Shown: positions 1 through 8,911 of the stretch, piece after piece
Layout of the letters: each line of letters opens with the position of its first letter
How positions within the stretch are numbered: the stretch's first letter is position 1
From: Ruminococcus sp.
GTDB taxonomy: Bacteria; Bacillota; Clostridia; Oscillospirales; Acutalibacteraceae
Assembly (NCBI GenBank): GCA_004555265.1
Contig: SFIQ01000005.1
Span: 74,076 to 138,075 of the forward strand
Length of the DNA: 64,000 nt
Reading direction: 5' to 3'
Translations under genes and position numbers: made by a program
Notes under the pieces: model-generated
Database searches by the model: none
The model's input: the letters and a program-made list of their open reading frames with translations, nothing else
What the model was told of the DNA's origin: nothing

Positions 1-810
1 GCGATTTTGGAACGCCTTTCCGAAAAAGGTACGCTTATTGCCATTGACCGCGATCCGGAGGCGATCGAAATTTTACAAATGCGTTTGGGGAAGTATCCGC
101 AGGCGCGTATTGTGCACGATACCTTTAACCATATCGGCGCTGTTTTGGGCGAAACGCGCGCAGACGGTATCCTTGCCGATCTCGGGGTCAGTTCTCATCA
201 ACTCGATACCGCAGAGCGCGGGTTCTCGTTTCACAAAGACGCCCCCTTGGATATGCGAATGAGCAAAACGGGGCTGTCGGCGTATGATGTGGTCAATACA
301 TACAGCGAAGCGGACCTTGCGCGGATTTTGTTCACCTATGGGGAAGAAAAGTTTGCCAAAAGCATCGCCCGCAATATCGTAAAATCCCGTGCGGAAAAAC
401 CGATTTCCACCACCTTTGACTTGATTGCGGTTATCAAACAATCCATGCCGCAAAAGGCCATGCGCGACGCACATCCGGCGCGGCGCACGTTTCAGGCGAT
501 TCGCATTGAAGTCAACGGCGAGCTTGCGCAGCTCGACACGGCGCTCAACGATATGTTTGCCGCCTTAAAGGTCGGCGGCGTTTTGTCGGTGATTACCTTC
601 CATTCGTTAGAAGACAGAATGGTAAAACAACGGTTTCGGGAATTTGCGCAAGGGTGCACCTGTCCCAAGGATTTCCCCGTTTGCGTTTGCGGCAAACAGC
701 CGCGCGGCAAAATCTTATTAAAAGGGCTTGCCCCGAGTGAACAGGAACTTTCAGAAAACTACCGCGCACATTCCGCAAGATTGCGCAGTGTGCAAAAATT
801 AAAAGATTGA
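1..810 (+). CDS. rsmH: 16S rRNA (cytosine(1402)-N(4))-methyltransferase, 5' end outside window
   Basis: RsmH (MraW) uses S-adenosylmethionine to methylate N4 of C1402 in 16S rRNA and is normally the first or second gene of the dcw cluster. The open frame enters the window at base 1, so the start and the first glycine-rich SAM motif are missing. The visible part shows the acidic end of the SAM site (AIDRDPEAI), the family motif DLGVSSHQLD, the FSFHKDAPLDMRM segment, the VITFHSLEDRMVK block and a Cys-rich tail (CTCPKDFPVCVCG). Stop TGA is at 808-810. The ftsL-like gene follows 37 bases later, as expected for this cluster. Identification is secure; only completeness is not. Confidence 0.96.
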   Translation, partial: AILERLSEKGTLIAIDRDPEAIEILQMRLGKYPQARIVHDTFNHIGAVLGETRADGILADLGVSSHQLDTAERGFSFHKDAPLDMRMSKTGLSAYDVVNTYSEADLARILFTYGEEKFAKSIARNIVKSRAEKPISTTFDLIAVIKQSMPQKAMRDAHPARRTFQAIRIEVNGELAQLDTALNDMFAALKVGGVLSVITFHSLEDRMVKQRFREFAQGCTCPKDFPVCVCGKQPRGKILLKGLAPSEQELSENYRAHSARLRSVQKLKD

Positions 811-847
811 CACAAATTCGGTGTGAAAATAAAGGAAGGAAAGGATT

Positions 848-1405
848 ATGGCGAATTACCAAAAGTACAGCGACGCGGATTTTGCGCGCTTTGAGCCGAG
901 AGCCTCGGCATATAATCAAAACGCCGCACACAAAATCGACCCGTTGCTGCCGTTTGAGGAACAAACGAAGCCGCAAATGGAATTGGTGCGGCGCAAGAAA
1001 AAAACGGTTGCCGAAGCCAAACGGGAAATGCGTGTCGGCGCACTGCAAACCGCCAAGATTTTGGTGATTGCGCTTTGCCTGCTTTCCATGTTTGCCGCGC
1101 TGTTATACAGCCGATTGCGCGCCGATGAACTGCAACGCGAGATTGACGCCGCGAACGCACAGTTGAAAGTGGAACAGGGCGAAAATGTTCGCCTGAATAT
1201 GCAACTCGATTCCATGATTTCCCTCGAAAAGGTCGAAAACTACGCAAAAGATGAATTGGGAATGACCAAGGTCGAGGGGTATCAAATCGAATATATTGAC
1301 TTGTCCGGCGCGGATACGGTGACGGTGTCCGGTAACAAATCCGTAAAAAGCCTGTCGACAGAAGGTCCGCTTCAAAAACTGTCGGAATATCTTAAAGGCG
1401 AATAA
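848..1405 (+). CDS. ftsL: FtsL-like cell division protein
   Basis: A 185-residue bitopic protein with a basic cytoplasmic N-terminus of about 65 residues, one membrane segment (roughly residues 69-90, ILVIALCLLSMFAALLYS) and an extracytoplasmic coiled-coil-like stretch (LRADELQREIDAANAQLKVE). This is the FtsL/DivIC (septum formation initiator) layout, and the position between rsmH and the division PBP is the classic ftsL slot. FtsL scaffolds FtsQ/DivIB and FtsW/FtsI at the septum. A good ribosome site (GGAAGGAAAGG) precedes the ATG. Sequence conservation in this family is low, so the call leans on topology and gene order. The cytoplasmic N-terminus is long for the family. Confidence 0.85.
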   Translation: MANYQKYSDADFARFEPRASAYNQNAAHKIDPLLPFEEQTKPQMELVRRKKKTVAEAKREMRVGALQTAKILVIALCLLSMFAALLYSRLRADELQREIDAANAQLKVEQGENVRLNMQLDSMISLEKVENYAKDELGMTKVEGYQIEYIDLSGADTVTVSGNKSVKSLSTEGPLQKLSEYLKGE

Positions 1406-1416
1406 AATAGGTATAG

Positions 1417-1450
1417 AACGAGGGTTAAGGCGTACACCTTAACTCTCGTT
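1417..1450 (+). promoter_or_regulatory. 14-bp hairpin between ftsL and the PBP gene
   Basis: Arms 1417-1430 and 1437-1450 pair over 14 positions with one G-U and a 6-base loop. No T-run follows, so it is not a standard terminator. It could be an mRNA processing or stability element inside the dcw transcript. Confidence 0.55.
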
Positions 1451-1507
1451 GATGTGTTTACAGACGCGTTTTTCTTGAAATTTTTGTCGAAAGGATTGGT
1501 GATTCCC

Positions 1508-3724
1508 GTGCAAAAACGCCCCTCAAAGCAAATGGCGAAGCGTGCCGTTTTGGCGCTCTCGTTGCTTTCCGTTGCGTTTTTATACGGCGTCGGTGCGCTG
1601 TTTTCGGCGTCGATTGTGCACGGCGAGGAATACCGCTTAAAGGCGGAGCGCAACCAACTTTCCGACACGGAAATTTCCGCACAGCGCGGTACGATTTATG
1701 ACTCGAATATGAAAGTGCTTGCCAAAAGTGCGTCGGCGTGGCTTGTGTATGTCAATCCGTCCAAGGTGACGGACGACGCGCAGTTGGAACTTGTCGTTTC
1801 GGGGCTTTGCGATATTTTGGGCGCCGATGAGGAAAGCGTGCGTAACAAACTTTCCAAAACCGAAACCGGCTATCAAAAAATCGCGGGCGAAGTCGAGACC
1901 GACAAAAAGGACGAACTCAAAGCCTATTTGACCGCGCATAAAGACAAAAAACTTTCCACGGTGGTTGGCATTGACCCCGACACCAAACGCTATTATCCGT
2001 ATTCCTCGTTTGCGTCCACCATCATCGGCTTTACGGACGGCGACGACAACGGTGTGGGCGGCGTGGAAATGCAGTATAACGATACTTTGACCGGCGTTTC
2101 CGGTCGCGTCATTACCGCCAAAAACGCGCGGCAGGGCTCGATGTCGAGCGCCTACGAAACCACCTATGATGCGAAGCCCGGCGCAAGCCTTGTGCTGACG
2201 ATTGACGAGGTTGTCCAATATTATTTGGAACAGAGTTTGAGTCAGGCTATGGTGGATACGGGCGCCAAATACGCCTACGGCATTGTGATGGATGTGGATA
2301 CGGGCGCCATTCTCGGTATGACGAGCAAGCCGGATTTCGACTTGAACAACCCGCGCACCATTTCCAATCAAACGGTGGCGGAGCGAATTGCCGCGATTGA
2401 AGACGCCACCGAAAAGTCACAGGAAACCGGCAATGCGCTGTATGCGCAATGGCGTAACCGCACCATCAGCGATACCTACGAACCGGGCTCTGTTTTCAAA
2501 ACCGTGGTTGCCGCCGCGGCGCTGGAAGAGGGCGTGGTGGATTTGAATACCACCTATACCTGCACGGGCGGTATCCAGGTTGCCAATCACTATCAAAAAT
2601 GCTGGAAACCGGGCGGCCACGGGCACGAAACGCTGACCGAGGGCTTAATGAACTCCTGCAACCCGTTTTTTATCACCATCGGGCAAAAACTCGGTAAAGA
2701 AAATTTCTATAAATATTTTGAAGCATTCGGCTTTACCGAAAAAACAGGTGTGGATCTGCCCGCCGAGGCGAATCCGGTCGCGGGCAAAACTTACCACGCA
2801 TTGGAAAGTAGGGGTATTTCGGAACTGTCCTCGAGTTCTTTCGGGCAGACCTTCCAAGTCAGCCCCATTCAAATGATTACCGCGGTCAATACCATCGCCA
2901 ACGGCGGCAAATTGATGCAGCCCTATGTGGTGGACGCCATGCTTGACAGTGACGGAAATGTGGTCGAGAAAACCGAACCGACCGTAAAACGGCAGGTTGT
3001 TTCCGAAAAAACCGCCTCCACCGTTGCAGGTATGATGGAAAGCGTGGTTTCTATCGGAACCGGTAAAAATGCCTATGTGGCGGGGTACCATGTCGCGGGC
3101 AAAACGGGTACGAGTGAAAAAATCGGCATCGAGGGCGCGTACATTGCCTCTTTCGCCGGGTTTGCACCCGCCGACAATCCGCAGATTTCCATTTTGATTG
3201 CCATTGACGAGCCGGTCGGCGCGCACGGCGGCGGTGCAGTCGCCGCCCCTATTGCGGGTGAACTGCTCGAAAAGATTTTGACCTATCTCAATGTCGAGCC
3301 GCAATATGAGGACAAGGAAATCGGCAACATTTCTTCTGTCGCACCGTCGCTCATCAATCTGACGGTGAACGAAGCGAAGAATACTGCCACCAAATTTACC
3401 TTGCGCGTCGTCGGCAACGGCGAAAAGGTCATTGCCCAAACACCTGCCGCAGGGCAGCAGATGCGTACGGGTGGCGTGATTGTAGTCTACACCGAGGAGG
3501 GCGCGCCGAAGGAGACGGCGGTTGTCCCGAACCTTTGCAATATGTCCGTTTCCGATGCGAACCGAACGGCGGTGAATGCGGGCTTCAATATCCGCATTTC
3601 CGGCAATGCCAACTCCGGCGAGGTGCTTTCTTACAAGCAGAGCCTGCAAGAGGGCAGCGAAGCGGAAAAGGGCAGCGTAATTACGGTGTATTTCAAATCC
3701 AATGTGAATGTGGAGGACGGCTAA
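1508..3724 (+). CDS. ftsI: Division-type transpeptidase (class B PBP) with C-terminal PASTA domains
   Basis: Class B penicillin-binding protein that cross-links septal peptidoglycan; SpoVD/PBP2B family. It has one N-terminal membrane segment (VLALSLLSVAFLYGVGALF), a dimerisation domain (AQRGTIYDSNMKVLAKS) and a transpeptidase domain with all three catalytic motifs: SVFK near residue 328, SCN in LMNSCNPF, and KTGT near residue 531. Two PASTA repeats follow (from about residue 610 and 680), as in SpoVD. Length 738 residues from GTG 1508; GTG 1499 or 1454 are in-frame alternatives, the last lying directly against the upstream hairpin. AAAGGA at 1490-1495 is the likely ribosome site. Only one such PBP is in the cluster, so it could serve division, sporulation or both. 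Confidence 0.93.
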   Translation: MQKRPSKQMAKRAVLALSLLSVAFLYGVGALFSASIVHGEEYRLKAERNQLSDTEISAQRGTIYDSNMKVLAKSASAWLVYVNPSKVTDDAQLELVVSGLCDILGADEESVRNKLSKTETGYQKIAGEVETDKKDELKAYLTAHKDKKLSTVVGIDPDTKRYYPYSSFASTIIGFTDGDDNGVGGVEMQYNDTLTGVSGRVITAKNARQGSMSSAYETTYDAKPGASLVLTIDEVVQYYLEQSLSQAMVDTGAKYAYGIVMDVDTGAILGMTSKPDFDLNNPRTISNQTVAERIAAIEDATEKSQETGNALYAQWRNRTISDTYEPGSVFKTVVAAAALEEGVVDLNTTYTCTGGIQVANHYQKCWKPGGHGHETLTEGLMNSCNPFFITIGQKLGKENFYKYFEAFGFTEKTGVDLPAEANPVAGKTYHALESRGISELSSSSFGQTFQVSPIQMITAVNTIANGGKLMQPYVVDAMLDSDGNVVEKTEPTVKRQVVSEKTASTVAGMMESVVSIGTGKNAYVAGYHVAGKTGTSEKIGIEGAYIASFAGFAPADNPQISILIAIDEPVGAHGGGAVAAPIAGELLEKILTYLNVEPQYEDKEIGNISSVAPSLINLTVNEAKNTATKFTLRVVGNGEKVIAQTPAAGQQMRTGGVIVVYTEEGAPKETAVVPNLCNMSVSDANRTAVNAGFNIRISGNANSGEVLSYKQSLQEGSEAEKGSVITVYFKSNVNVEDG

Positions 3725-3770
3725 CCGTCCTTGGGGTGTGAGAAGTGAAGCACTGTCAGGAGGAAGAAAA

Positions 3771-5198
3771 TTGAAGATTTCAGAGTTGTTACAAAAAGTA
3801 CCAACACGCGGTGCTTATACTGATGCAGAGATTACCGACATCACCGATAAATCCAACGCGGTGACAACGGGCTGTGTGTTCGTTTGTATTCGCGGTGCGC
3901 GCTTTGACGGGCATACCGTCGCCTGTGATGCGGAAAAGAACGGCGCTGTGCTGATTGTCGCCGAGCGCGATACGGGCGCGAAAAATCAGGTTTTGGTTGA
4001 AAATACCCGCAGTGCCTATGCGCTTTTGTGCGCGGCATTTTACAAGTATCCTGCCGAGCGCTTGACGCTGATTGGCGTGACGGGTACCAACGGCAAAACC
4101 ACCACCACAATGCTTTTACACGGGGTGCTCACGAAAGCGGGCATTTCAGCGGGACTTGTCGGCACAGTGGAAAACCGCGTGGGCGAAAAATCCTACCCCG
4201 CATCGCTGACGACGCCCGACTGCAAGGATTTGCAAAAACTGTTCCGCGAAATGGTGGACAGCGGCTGTACGCATTGCGTGATGGAGGTTTCCTCCCAAGC
4301 GCTTGCACAGCACCGCGTGGACGGCTGTCACTTTAAAATTGCGCTGTTCACCAATTTAACGCAGGATCATTTGGACTATCACGGCGATTTTGAACACTAT
4401 TTGCAGGCGAAAAAACGGTTGTTCCAAAAAGCGGATATTGCCGTTTTGAATATGGATGACGCGAGTGCCTCTCGAATGACCGAAGGGTTGCCCATAAAAA
4501 CCGTGACCTTTGCTGTCAAGCAAGATGCCGATTATACTGCCAAAAATGTGATTTGCACGGCAAACGGCGTGCAGTATGAGCTGTTGGGCAGGGGAGACAT
4601 CGGCCGTGTGCAGTTGAAAATTCCGGGGCATTTCACGGTGTATAACTCTATGGGCGCGGCGATTTGCGCCATAGAAGCGGGTCTGCCGTTTGAACAGGTG
4701 TGTACGCTTTTGGCGCAGTCGCACGGCGTGCCGGGGCGCGTGGAGGTTGTACCGACCGATACCGAATACACGGTGCTTATCGACTATGCGCATTCCCCCG
4801 ACGGACTCGAAAATGTCATTTCTTCTCTGCGCGAGGTCAGCGAAAAGCGCATTATCACCGTGTTCGGCTGCGGCGGAGACCGTGACCGCACCAAACGCCC
4901 GAAAATGGGCAAAATCGTCGGGGATTTGGCGGATGTTGCCGTGGTGACCTCTGACAATCCGCGCAGTGAAAATCCCGATGCGATTGTGCAAGATATTTTG
5001 GCAGGTATGGATACCTGCAAGGCGAAAATAAAAGCCATCACGGACCGTACCGAGGCAATACGCTATGCATTGTCTATCGCCAAGGCGGGCGATGTGGTTT
5101 TACTTGCGGGCAAAGGCCATGAAACCTACCAAATCTTAAATACGGGCAAAATTCATTATGACGAGCGCGAGGTTGTCGCGCAAATCTTGAAAGGGTAA
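3771..5198 (+). CDS. murE: UDP-MurNAc-tripeptide synthetase, meso-DAP type
   Basis: Cytoplasmic ATP-dependent ligase adding the third stem-peptide residue to UDP-MurNAc-L-Ala-D-Glu. It shows the Mur-ligase P-loop (GVTGTNGKTTT), the HCVMEVSSQAL block, DHLDYHGDF and, decisive for substrate, DNPR in VVTSDNPRSENPD, the signature of meso-diaminopimelate-adding enzymes. I chose TTG 3771 because AGGAGGA lies 5-12 bases upstream and translation from there gives the usual 475 residues; the upstream extension overlaps the PBP stop in another frame and looks non-coding. murF follows 4 bases after the stop, so the two are probably translated together. Confidence 0.96.
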   Translation: MKISELLQKVPTRGAYTDAEITDITDKSNAVTTGCVFVCIRGARFDGHTVACDAEKNGAVLIVAERDTGAKNQVLVENTRSAYALLCAAFYKYPAERLTLIGVTGTNGKTTTTMLLHGVLTKAGISAGLVGTVENRVGEKSYPASLTTPDCKDLQKLFREMVDSGCTHCVMEVSSQALAQHRVDGCHFKIALFTNLTQDHLDYHGDFEHYLQAKKRLFQKADIAVLNMDDASASRMTEGLPIKTVTFAVKQDADYTAKNVICTANGVQYELLGRGDIGRVQLKIPGHFTVYNSMGAAICAIEAGLPFEQVCTLLAQSHGVPGRVEVVPTDTEYTVLIDYAHSPDGLENVISSLREVSEKRIITVFGCGGDRDRTKRPKMGKIVGDLADVAVVTSDNPRSENPDAIVQDILAGMDTCKAKIKAITDRTEAIRYALSIAKAGDVVLLAGKGHETYQILNTGKIHYDEREVVAQILKG

Positions 5199-5202
5199 AC
5201 TT

Positions 5203-6561
5203 ATGCGCTTGACGCTTCGGGAAATAGAACAGGGTACAGGCGGTACGCTTTGCGGGCAGGACTGCGAAGTTTGCGCCGTCACCATAGACAGCCGCCAAGT
5301 GCCGCAAAATGCTTTGTATGTGGCGATCAAAGGCGACCGCTTTGACGGGCACGACTTTTGCGAAGCCGCTGTCACGAACGGTGCCGCGGCAATCGTCAGC
5401 GAACGGGATTTGCCGCACCGAGTGCCGTATATCAAAGTCAAAAATACGCGACAGGCGCTTTTGGATATTGCAAAATTGCACCGCAATCATCACAAGGGCG
5501 TAAAGGTGGTTGGCTTGACGGGCAGCGTCGGCAAAACCACCACGAAAGAAATGACCTATGCGGTGCTTGCTTCGCAGTTTGCCACCGTAAAGACCGAGGG
5601 CAACCTGAATAATGAAATCGGTATGCCGAAAACGCTGTTCAGAGTTGACGATACAACCGAGGCGGCCGTGATTGAAATGGGCATGAATCATTTCGGCGAA
5701 ATCGCACGCATGACTGTCGCCTGTCAGCCCGACGCGGCAATCATCACGAATATCGGGGTTTCCCACATCGAATTTTTGGGCTCCCGCGACGGCATTTTGC
5801 AGGCGAAAACCGAGATTTTACAAGGTATGCAAGCCGGTGCGCCGCTGATTTTAAACGGCGATGACGATAAACTTTGGGGGTATACCAATCCCGATTTCAA
5901 ATTGATCTATTTCGGGATTGACAATCCAAATGCCGATGTGCGTGCAGAAAACATCTGCGAAGAAAACGGCGAAACGGCCTTTACCGTCTGCTTTGACGGG
6001 AAAACGCAGGCGGTGCGCGTGCCGACCGTCGGCAAACACAATGTCTATGACGCGCTTGCCGCCTTTACGGCAGGGCTTGTGTGCGAAATCGCACCCGAAA
6101 AAATTGCCGCAGGGCTTCAAAACTTCGCCCCTGCGGGTATGCGTCAGCGAATCCGGCAAGTCGGCGGTATTACCGTCATTGAAGACTGCTACAACGCAAG
6201 CCCCGACTCGCAAAAAGCGGCGCTCAATGTACTGTGCGCCACGAATGCAAAACGAAAAATTGCCGTTTTAGGCGATATGTTGGAACTCGGCAGTTTTTCC
6301 GAAACCGCTCACCGTTCCGTCGGCGCATACGCCGCGGAAAAACAGGTGGATTTGCTCTATTGTTACGGGCAAAATGCCGCATATATTGCAGATACGGCAA
6401 AATATAATGTAAAGGCGTTACACTTTACGGAAAAGTCGGCGCTGTTTGATGCCTTGCTTGCGGAACTTCGGGCGGGCGACGCGGTTTTGTTTAAAGCCAG
6501 CCGCGGTATGGCGCTTGAAGAAGTGATTGAAAAACTCTATGGGGAGTGGAAGAAACAATGA
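5203..6561 (+). CDS. murF: UDP-MurNAc-tripeptide--D-Ala-D-Ala ligase
   Basis: Adds D-alanyl-D-alanine to UDP-MurNAc-tripeptide, the last cytoplasmic step before MraY. The 452-residue protein has the Mur-ligase nucleotide loop (GLTGSVGKTTTKEM), the NLNNEIGMP motif, the EMGMNHFGEI block and the late DCYNASPDS motif, all typical of MurF. The ATG begins 4 bases after murE ends, with no strong ribosome site of its own, consistent with translational coupling. The stop overlaps the mraY start as ATGA. Confidence 0.96.
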   Translation: MRLTLREIEQGTGGTLCGQDCEVCAVTIDSRQVPQNALYVAIKGDRFDGHDFCEAAVTNGAAAIVSERDLPHRVPYIKVKNTRQALLDIAKLHRNHHKGVKVVGLTGSVGKTTTKEMTYAVLASQFATVKTEGNLNNEIGMPKTLFRVDDTTEAAVIEMGMNHFGEIARMTVACQPDAAIITNIGVSHIEFLGSRDGILQAKTEILQGMQAGAPLILNGDDDKLWGYTNPDFKLIYFGIDNPNADVRAENICEENGETAFTVCFDGKTQAVRVPTVGKHNVYDALAAFTAGLVCEIAPEKIAAGLQNFAPAGMRQRIRQVGGITVIEDCYNASPDSQKAALNVLCATNAKRKIAVLGDMLELGSFSETAHRSVGAYAAEKQVDLLYCYGQNAAYIADTAKYNVKALHFTEKSALFDALLAELRAGDAVLFKASRGMALEEVIEKLYGEWKKQ

Positions 6562-7589
6562 ATACCGTATTGGCAATCGTTTTGGCAATCGTAATCAGTT
6601 TTTTAATTGCATTTTTACTCGGTTTTGTGCTGATTCCGTGGCTTAGAAAACTGCATTTCGGGCAAACTATATTGGAAATCGGCCCCGCGTGGCATAAATC
6701 AAAACAGGGCACACCCGTTATGGGCGGGTTTATGTTCATTATCAGTACCGTGGTTGCCTTTGCCGCCGTGGCGCTGACGGATTATCTGCGCGGCGGAAAC
6801 CTCTTGACAAGCGGTGTTTTGGTCGAGGACAGTATAAAAATCAAACTCATTGCAGGCATTTTGATGGCGTTGGGCTTTGGGCTTATCGGCTTTGCGGACG
6901 ATTATATCAAAGTCGTGAAAAAGCGTAATTTGGGGCTGACGATTACACAAAAATCCATTGCGCAAATTCTTTTGATGCTCGCGTATCTCGGCGCGCTGTA
7001 TATGTCCGGCAATACCTATATGTATATTCCGTTTGTCGGCAATGTGGATTTACACTTTTTCTTTTGGATTTTCGGTATGGCGGTGATTTATGCCACAGTC
7101 AACGCCGTGAATTTTACCGACGGCGTCGACGGGCTTTGCGGTTCGGTTACCGCAGTTGCGGCGCTGGCATTCTTAATTGCCGCGTGCTTAAAGGGGCTTT
7201 TCGGTGTAAGTCTTTTGGCAGGGGCGTTAATGGGCGGTTGCCTCGGCTATCTCATTTGGAACTGGAATCCCTCGAAAATTATGATGGGCGACACAGGCTC
7301 TATGTTTTTGGGCGGTATGGTTGTCGCGCTCGCGTATGCGGTTGACTGTCCGCTGATGATTTTGTTCTTCGGCATTATTTATGTGATTGAAATGCTGTCG
7401 GATGTGTTGCAAATCGGCTATTTCAAAGCGACACACGGTAAGCGCATTTTTAAAATGGCACCGATTCACCATCATTTTGAAATGTGTGGTTGGAAAGAGA
7501 AAAAAATCGTGGTGATTTTCACCCTTGTCAACGCGCTCGGGGCGGCTGTGGGGCTGTTGCTGTTCTACTACGGCGGCGTGCGCGTATAA
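6558..7589 (+). CDS. mraY: Phospho-MurNAc-pentapeptide transferase
   Basis: Polytopic membrane enzyme that transfers phospho-MurNAc-pentapeptide to undecaprenyl phosphate, making lipid I. The sequence is almost entirely membrane segments and carries the MraY signatures: FADDYIKV (catalytic Asp pair), KKRNLGLT, NFTDGVDGL, GDTGSMFLGG and the HHHFE histidine motif near the C-terminus. ATG 6558 (ATGA overlap with murF, GGGGAGTGG upstream) gives 343 residues; an upstream GTG at 6546 is less likely. Confidence 0.97.
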   Translation: MNTVLAIVLAIVISFLIAFLLGFVLIPWLRKLHFGQTILEIGPAWHKSKQGTPVMGGFMFIISTVVAFAAVALTDYLRGGNLLTSGVLVEDSIKIKLIAGILMALGFGLIGFADDYIKVVKKRNLGLTITQKSIAQILLMLAYLGALYMSGNTYMYIPFVGNVDLHFFFWIFGMAVIYATVNAVNFTDGVDGLCGSVTAVAALAFLIAACLKGLFGVSLLAGALMGGCLGYLIWNWNPSKIMMGDTGSMFLGGMVVALAYAVDCPLMILFFGIIYVIEMLSDVLQIGYFKATHGKRIFKMAPIHHHFEMCGWKEKKIVVIFTLVNALGAAVGLLLFYYGGVRV

Positions 7590-7625
7590 ACGGAAATTCG
7601 GAATTTCTGAAAGGAGGAGAGCATT

Positions 7626-8891
7626 TTGGCAAATGCCGCTGCAAGGCCGCAAAGAACCGCGGCAAAAAAACCGCCGCAAAAAACAGCCAAAAAGCGTTCG
7701 GATTTTTGGGCGGTCGGCAAGCTCGATGTGCCGTTTTTGCTGTTGGTCATCACCATTTTGACCATCGGCCTTGTGATGCTGTTCTCCGCAAGCTATACTT
7801 ACGCGTATTATAACGAGGGCGGCGACAGTGCCTACTTCTTTAAACGCCAACTGGCGTTTGCCGTTGCGGGCGTTGTTGCGATGTTTTTTGTTTCCAAGGT
7901 GCGCTATGACTATTTCAAACTGTTTGCTATTCCCGCCATTTTGTTTTCGTGGTTTTTGTTGGTGATTGTTTTGTTTTTACCGCCGGTCAAACCGGGCTTT
8001 CACCGTTGGATAAATCTCGGCCTGTTTACCTTTCAACCGTCGGAGATTGCAAAACTTGCGATTATTCTGTTTTGTGCTTGGCATATGGACAAAAACCACA
8101 AGCGCATCATCGGCAAGCGCGAAAACCCCTCAAAGTTTTCCAAAACCGTAAAAGAGCTCTCGAACGGTAAAATTGTGGTGTATGACTCTTTTGTGATGCT
8201 GTGCTTATACGGTATGGTCATTGTTTTGACCGCCGGGCTTGTGTATCTGGAAAATCACCTGTCGGGCACGATTTTGATTTTGGCGATCGGTGTTGTCATG
8301 TTGTTCTTGGGTGAGGTGAAACAGCATTGGTTTATTTTAATCGGTATTTTGGCGGTTGTTGCCGTGGTGTTCTTTATTTTCAACCCGGAAATTCTCGAAA
8401 AATATGCGGGTGAACGCATAACGGCGTGGCTTGATAAAACCTATGAGCCGCGCGGCGCCCGCTGGCAAACGAATAACTCCCTGTATGCCATCGGTTCGGG
8501 CGGGCTGTTCGGCACGGGGCTCGGCAATTCCAAGCAAAAGCATTTGTATGTTTCCGAGCCGCAAAACGACTTCATTTTTGCGATTGTTTGCGAAGAACTC
8601 GGTTTCCTGCGCGCGGTTGGAATTATTTTACTGTATGTTTTGTTGGTTGCGCGCGGCGTCAAAATCGGCTTGCGTGCGAAAGACCGTTTCGGCGCGCTGC
8701 TCGCCATGGGGATTGTGTTCCAAGTGGGGCTGCAAACCGCGCTCAATATTGCGGTTGTGACCGACGCTTTGCCGAATACCGGCATCAGCCTGCCGTTTTT
8801 CAGTTACGGCGGCACATCGTTAATGATGCTGTTATTTGAAATGGGCGTGGTATTGTCGGTTTCCCGCTATTCGCGGCTCGAAAAAAATTAA
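7626..8891 (+). CDS. ftsW: SEDS-family peptidoglycan polymerase FtsW
   Basis: Integral membrane glycosyltransferase of the shape-elongation-division-sporulation family; with the class B PBP it forms the septal peptidoglycan synthase. After a basic, lysine/alanine-rich N-tail of about 35 residues come multiple membrane helices. Family motifs seen are FQPSEIAKLAII, the large loop with RITAWLDKTYEPRGARWQ, QNDFIFAIVCEELGF and the C-terminal ISLPFFSYGGTSL. Start TTG 7626 follows AAAGGAGGAG with good spacing. Position between mraY and murG supports FtsW rather than RodA. Confidence 0.95.
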   Translation: MANAAARPQRTAAKKPPQKTAKKRSDFWAVGKLDVPFLLLVITILTIGLVMLFSASYTYAYYNEGGDSAYFFKRQLAFAVAGVVAMFFVSKVRYDYFKLFAIPAILFSWFLLVIVLFLPPVKPGFHRWINLGLFTFQPSEIAKLAIILFCAWHMDKNHKRIIGKRENPSKFSKTVKELSNGKIVVYDSFVMLCLYGMVIVLTAGLVYLENHLSGTILILAIGVVMLFLGEVKQHWFILIGILAVVAVVFFIFNPEILEKYAGERITAWLDKTYEPRGARWQTNNSLYAIGSGGLFGTGLGNSKQKHLYVSEPQNDFIFAIVCEELGFLRAVGIILLYVLLVARGVKIGLRAKDRFGALLAMGIVFQVGLQTALNIAVVTDALPNTGISLPFFSYGGTSLMMLLFEMGVVLSVSRYSRLEKN

Positions 8892-8911
8892 CCCGAAAGG
8901 GGAAGGACAGC

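Noticed and set aside
2645..3649. 334-codon open frame on the minus strand inside the PBP gene
   Set aside because: Shadow of a well-identified + gene; composition His/Arg/Gly-rich, no motif or ribosome site.
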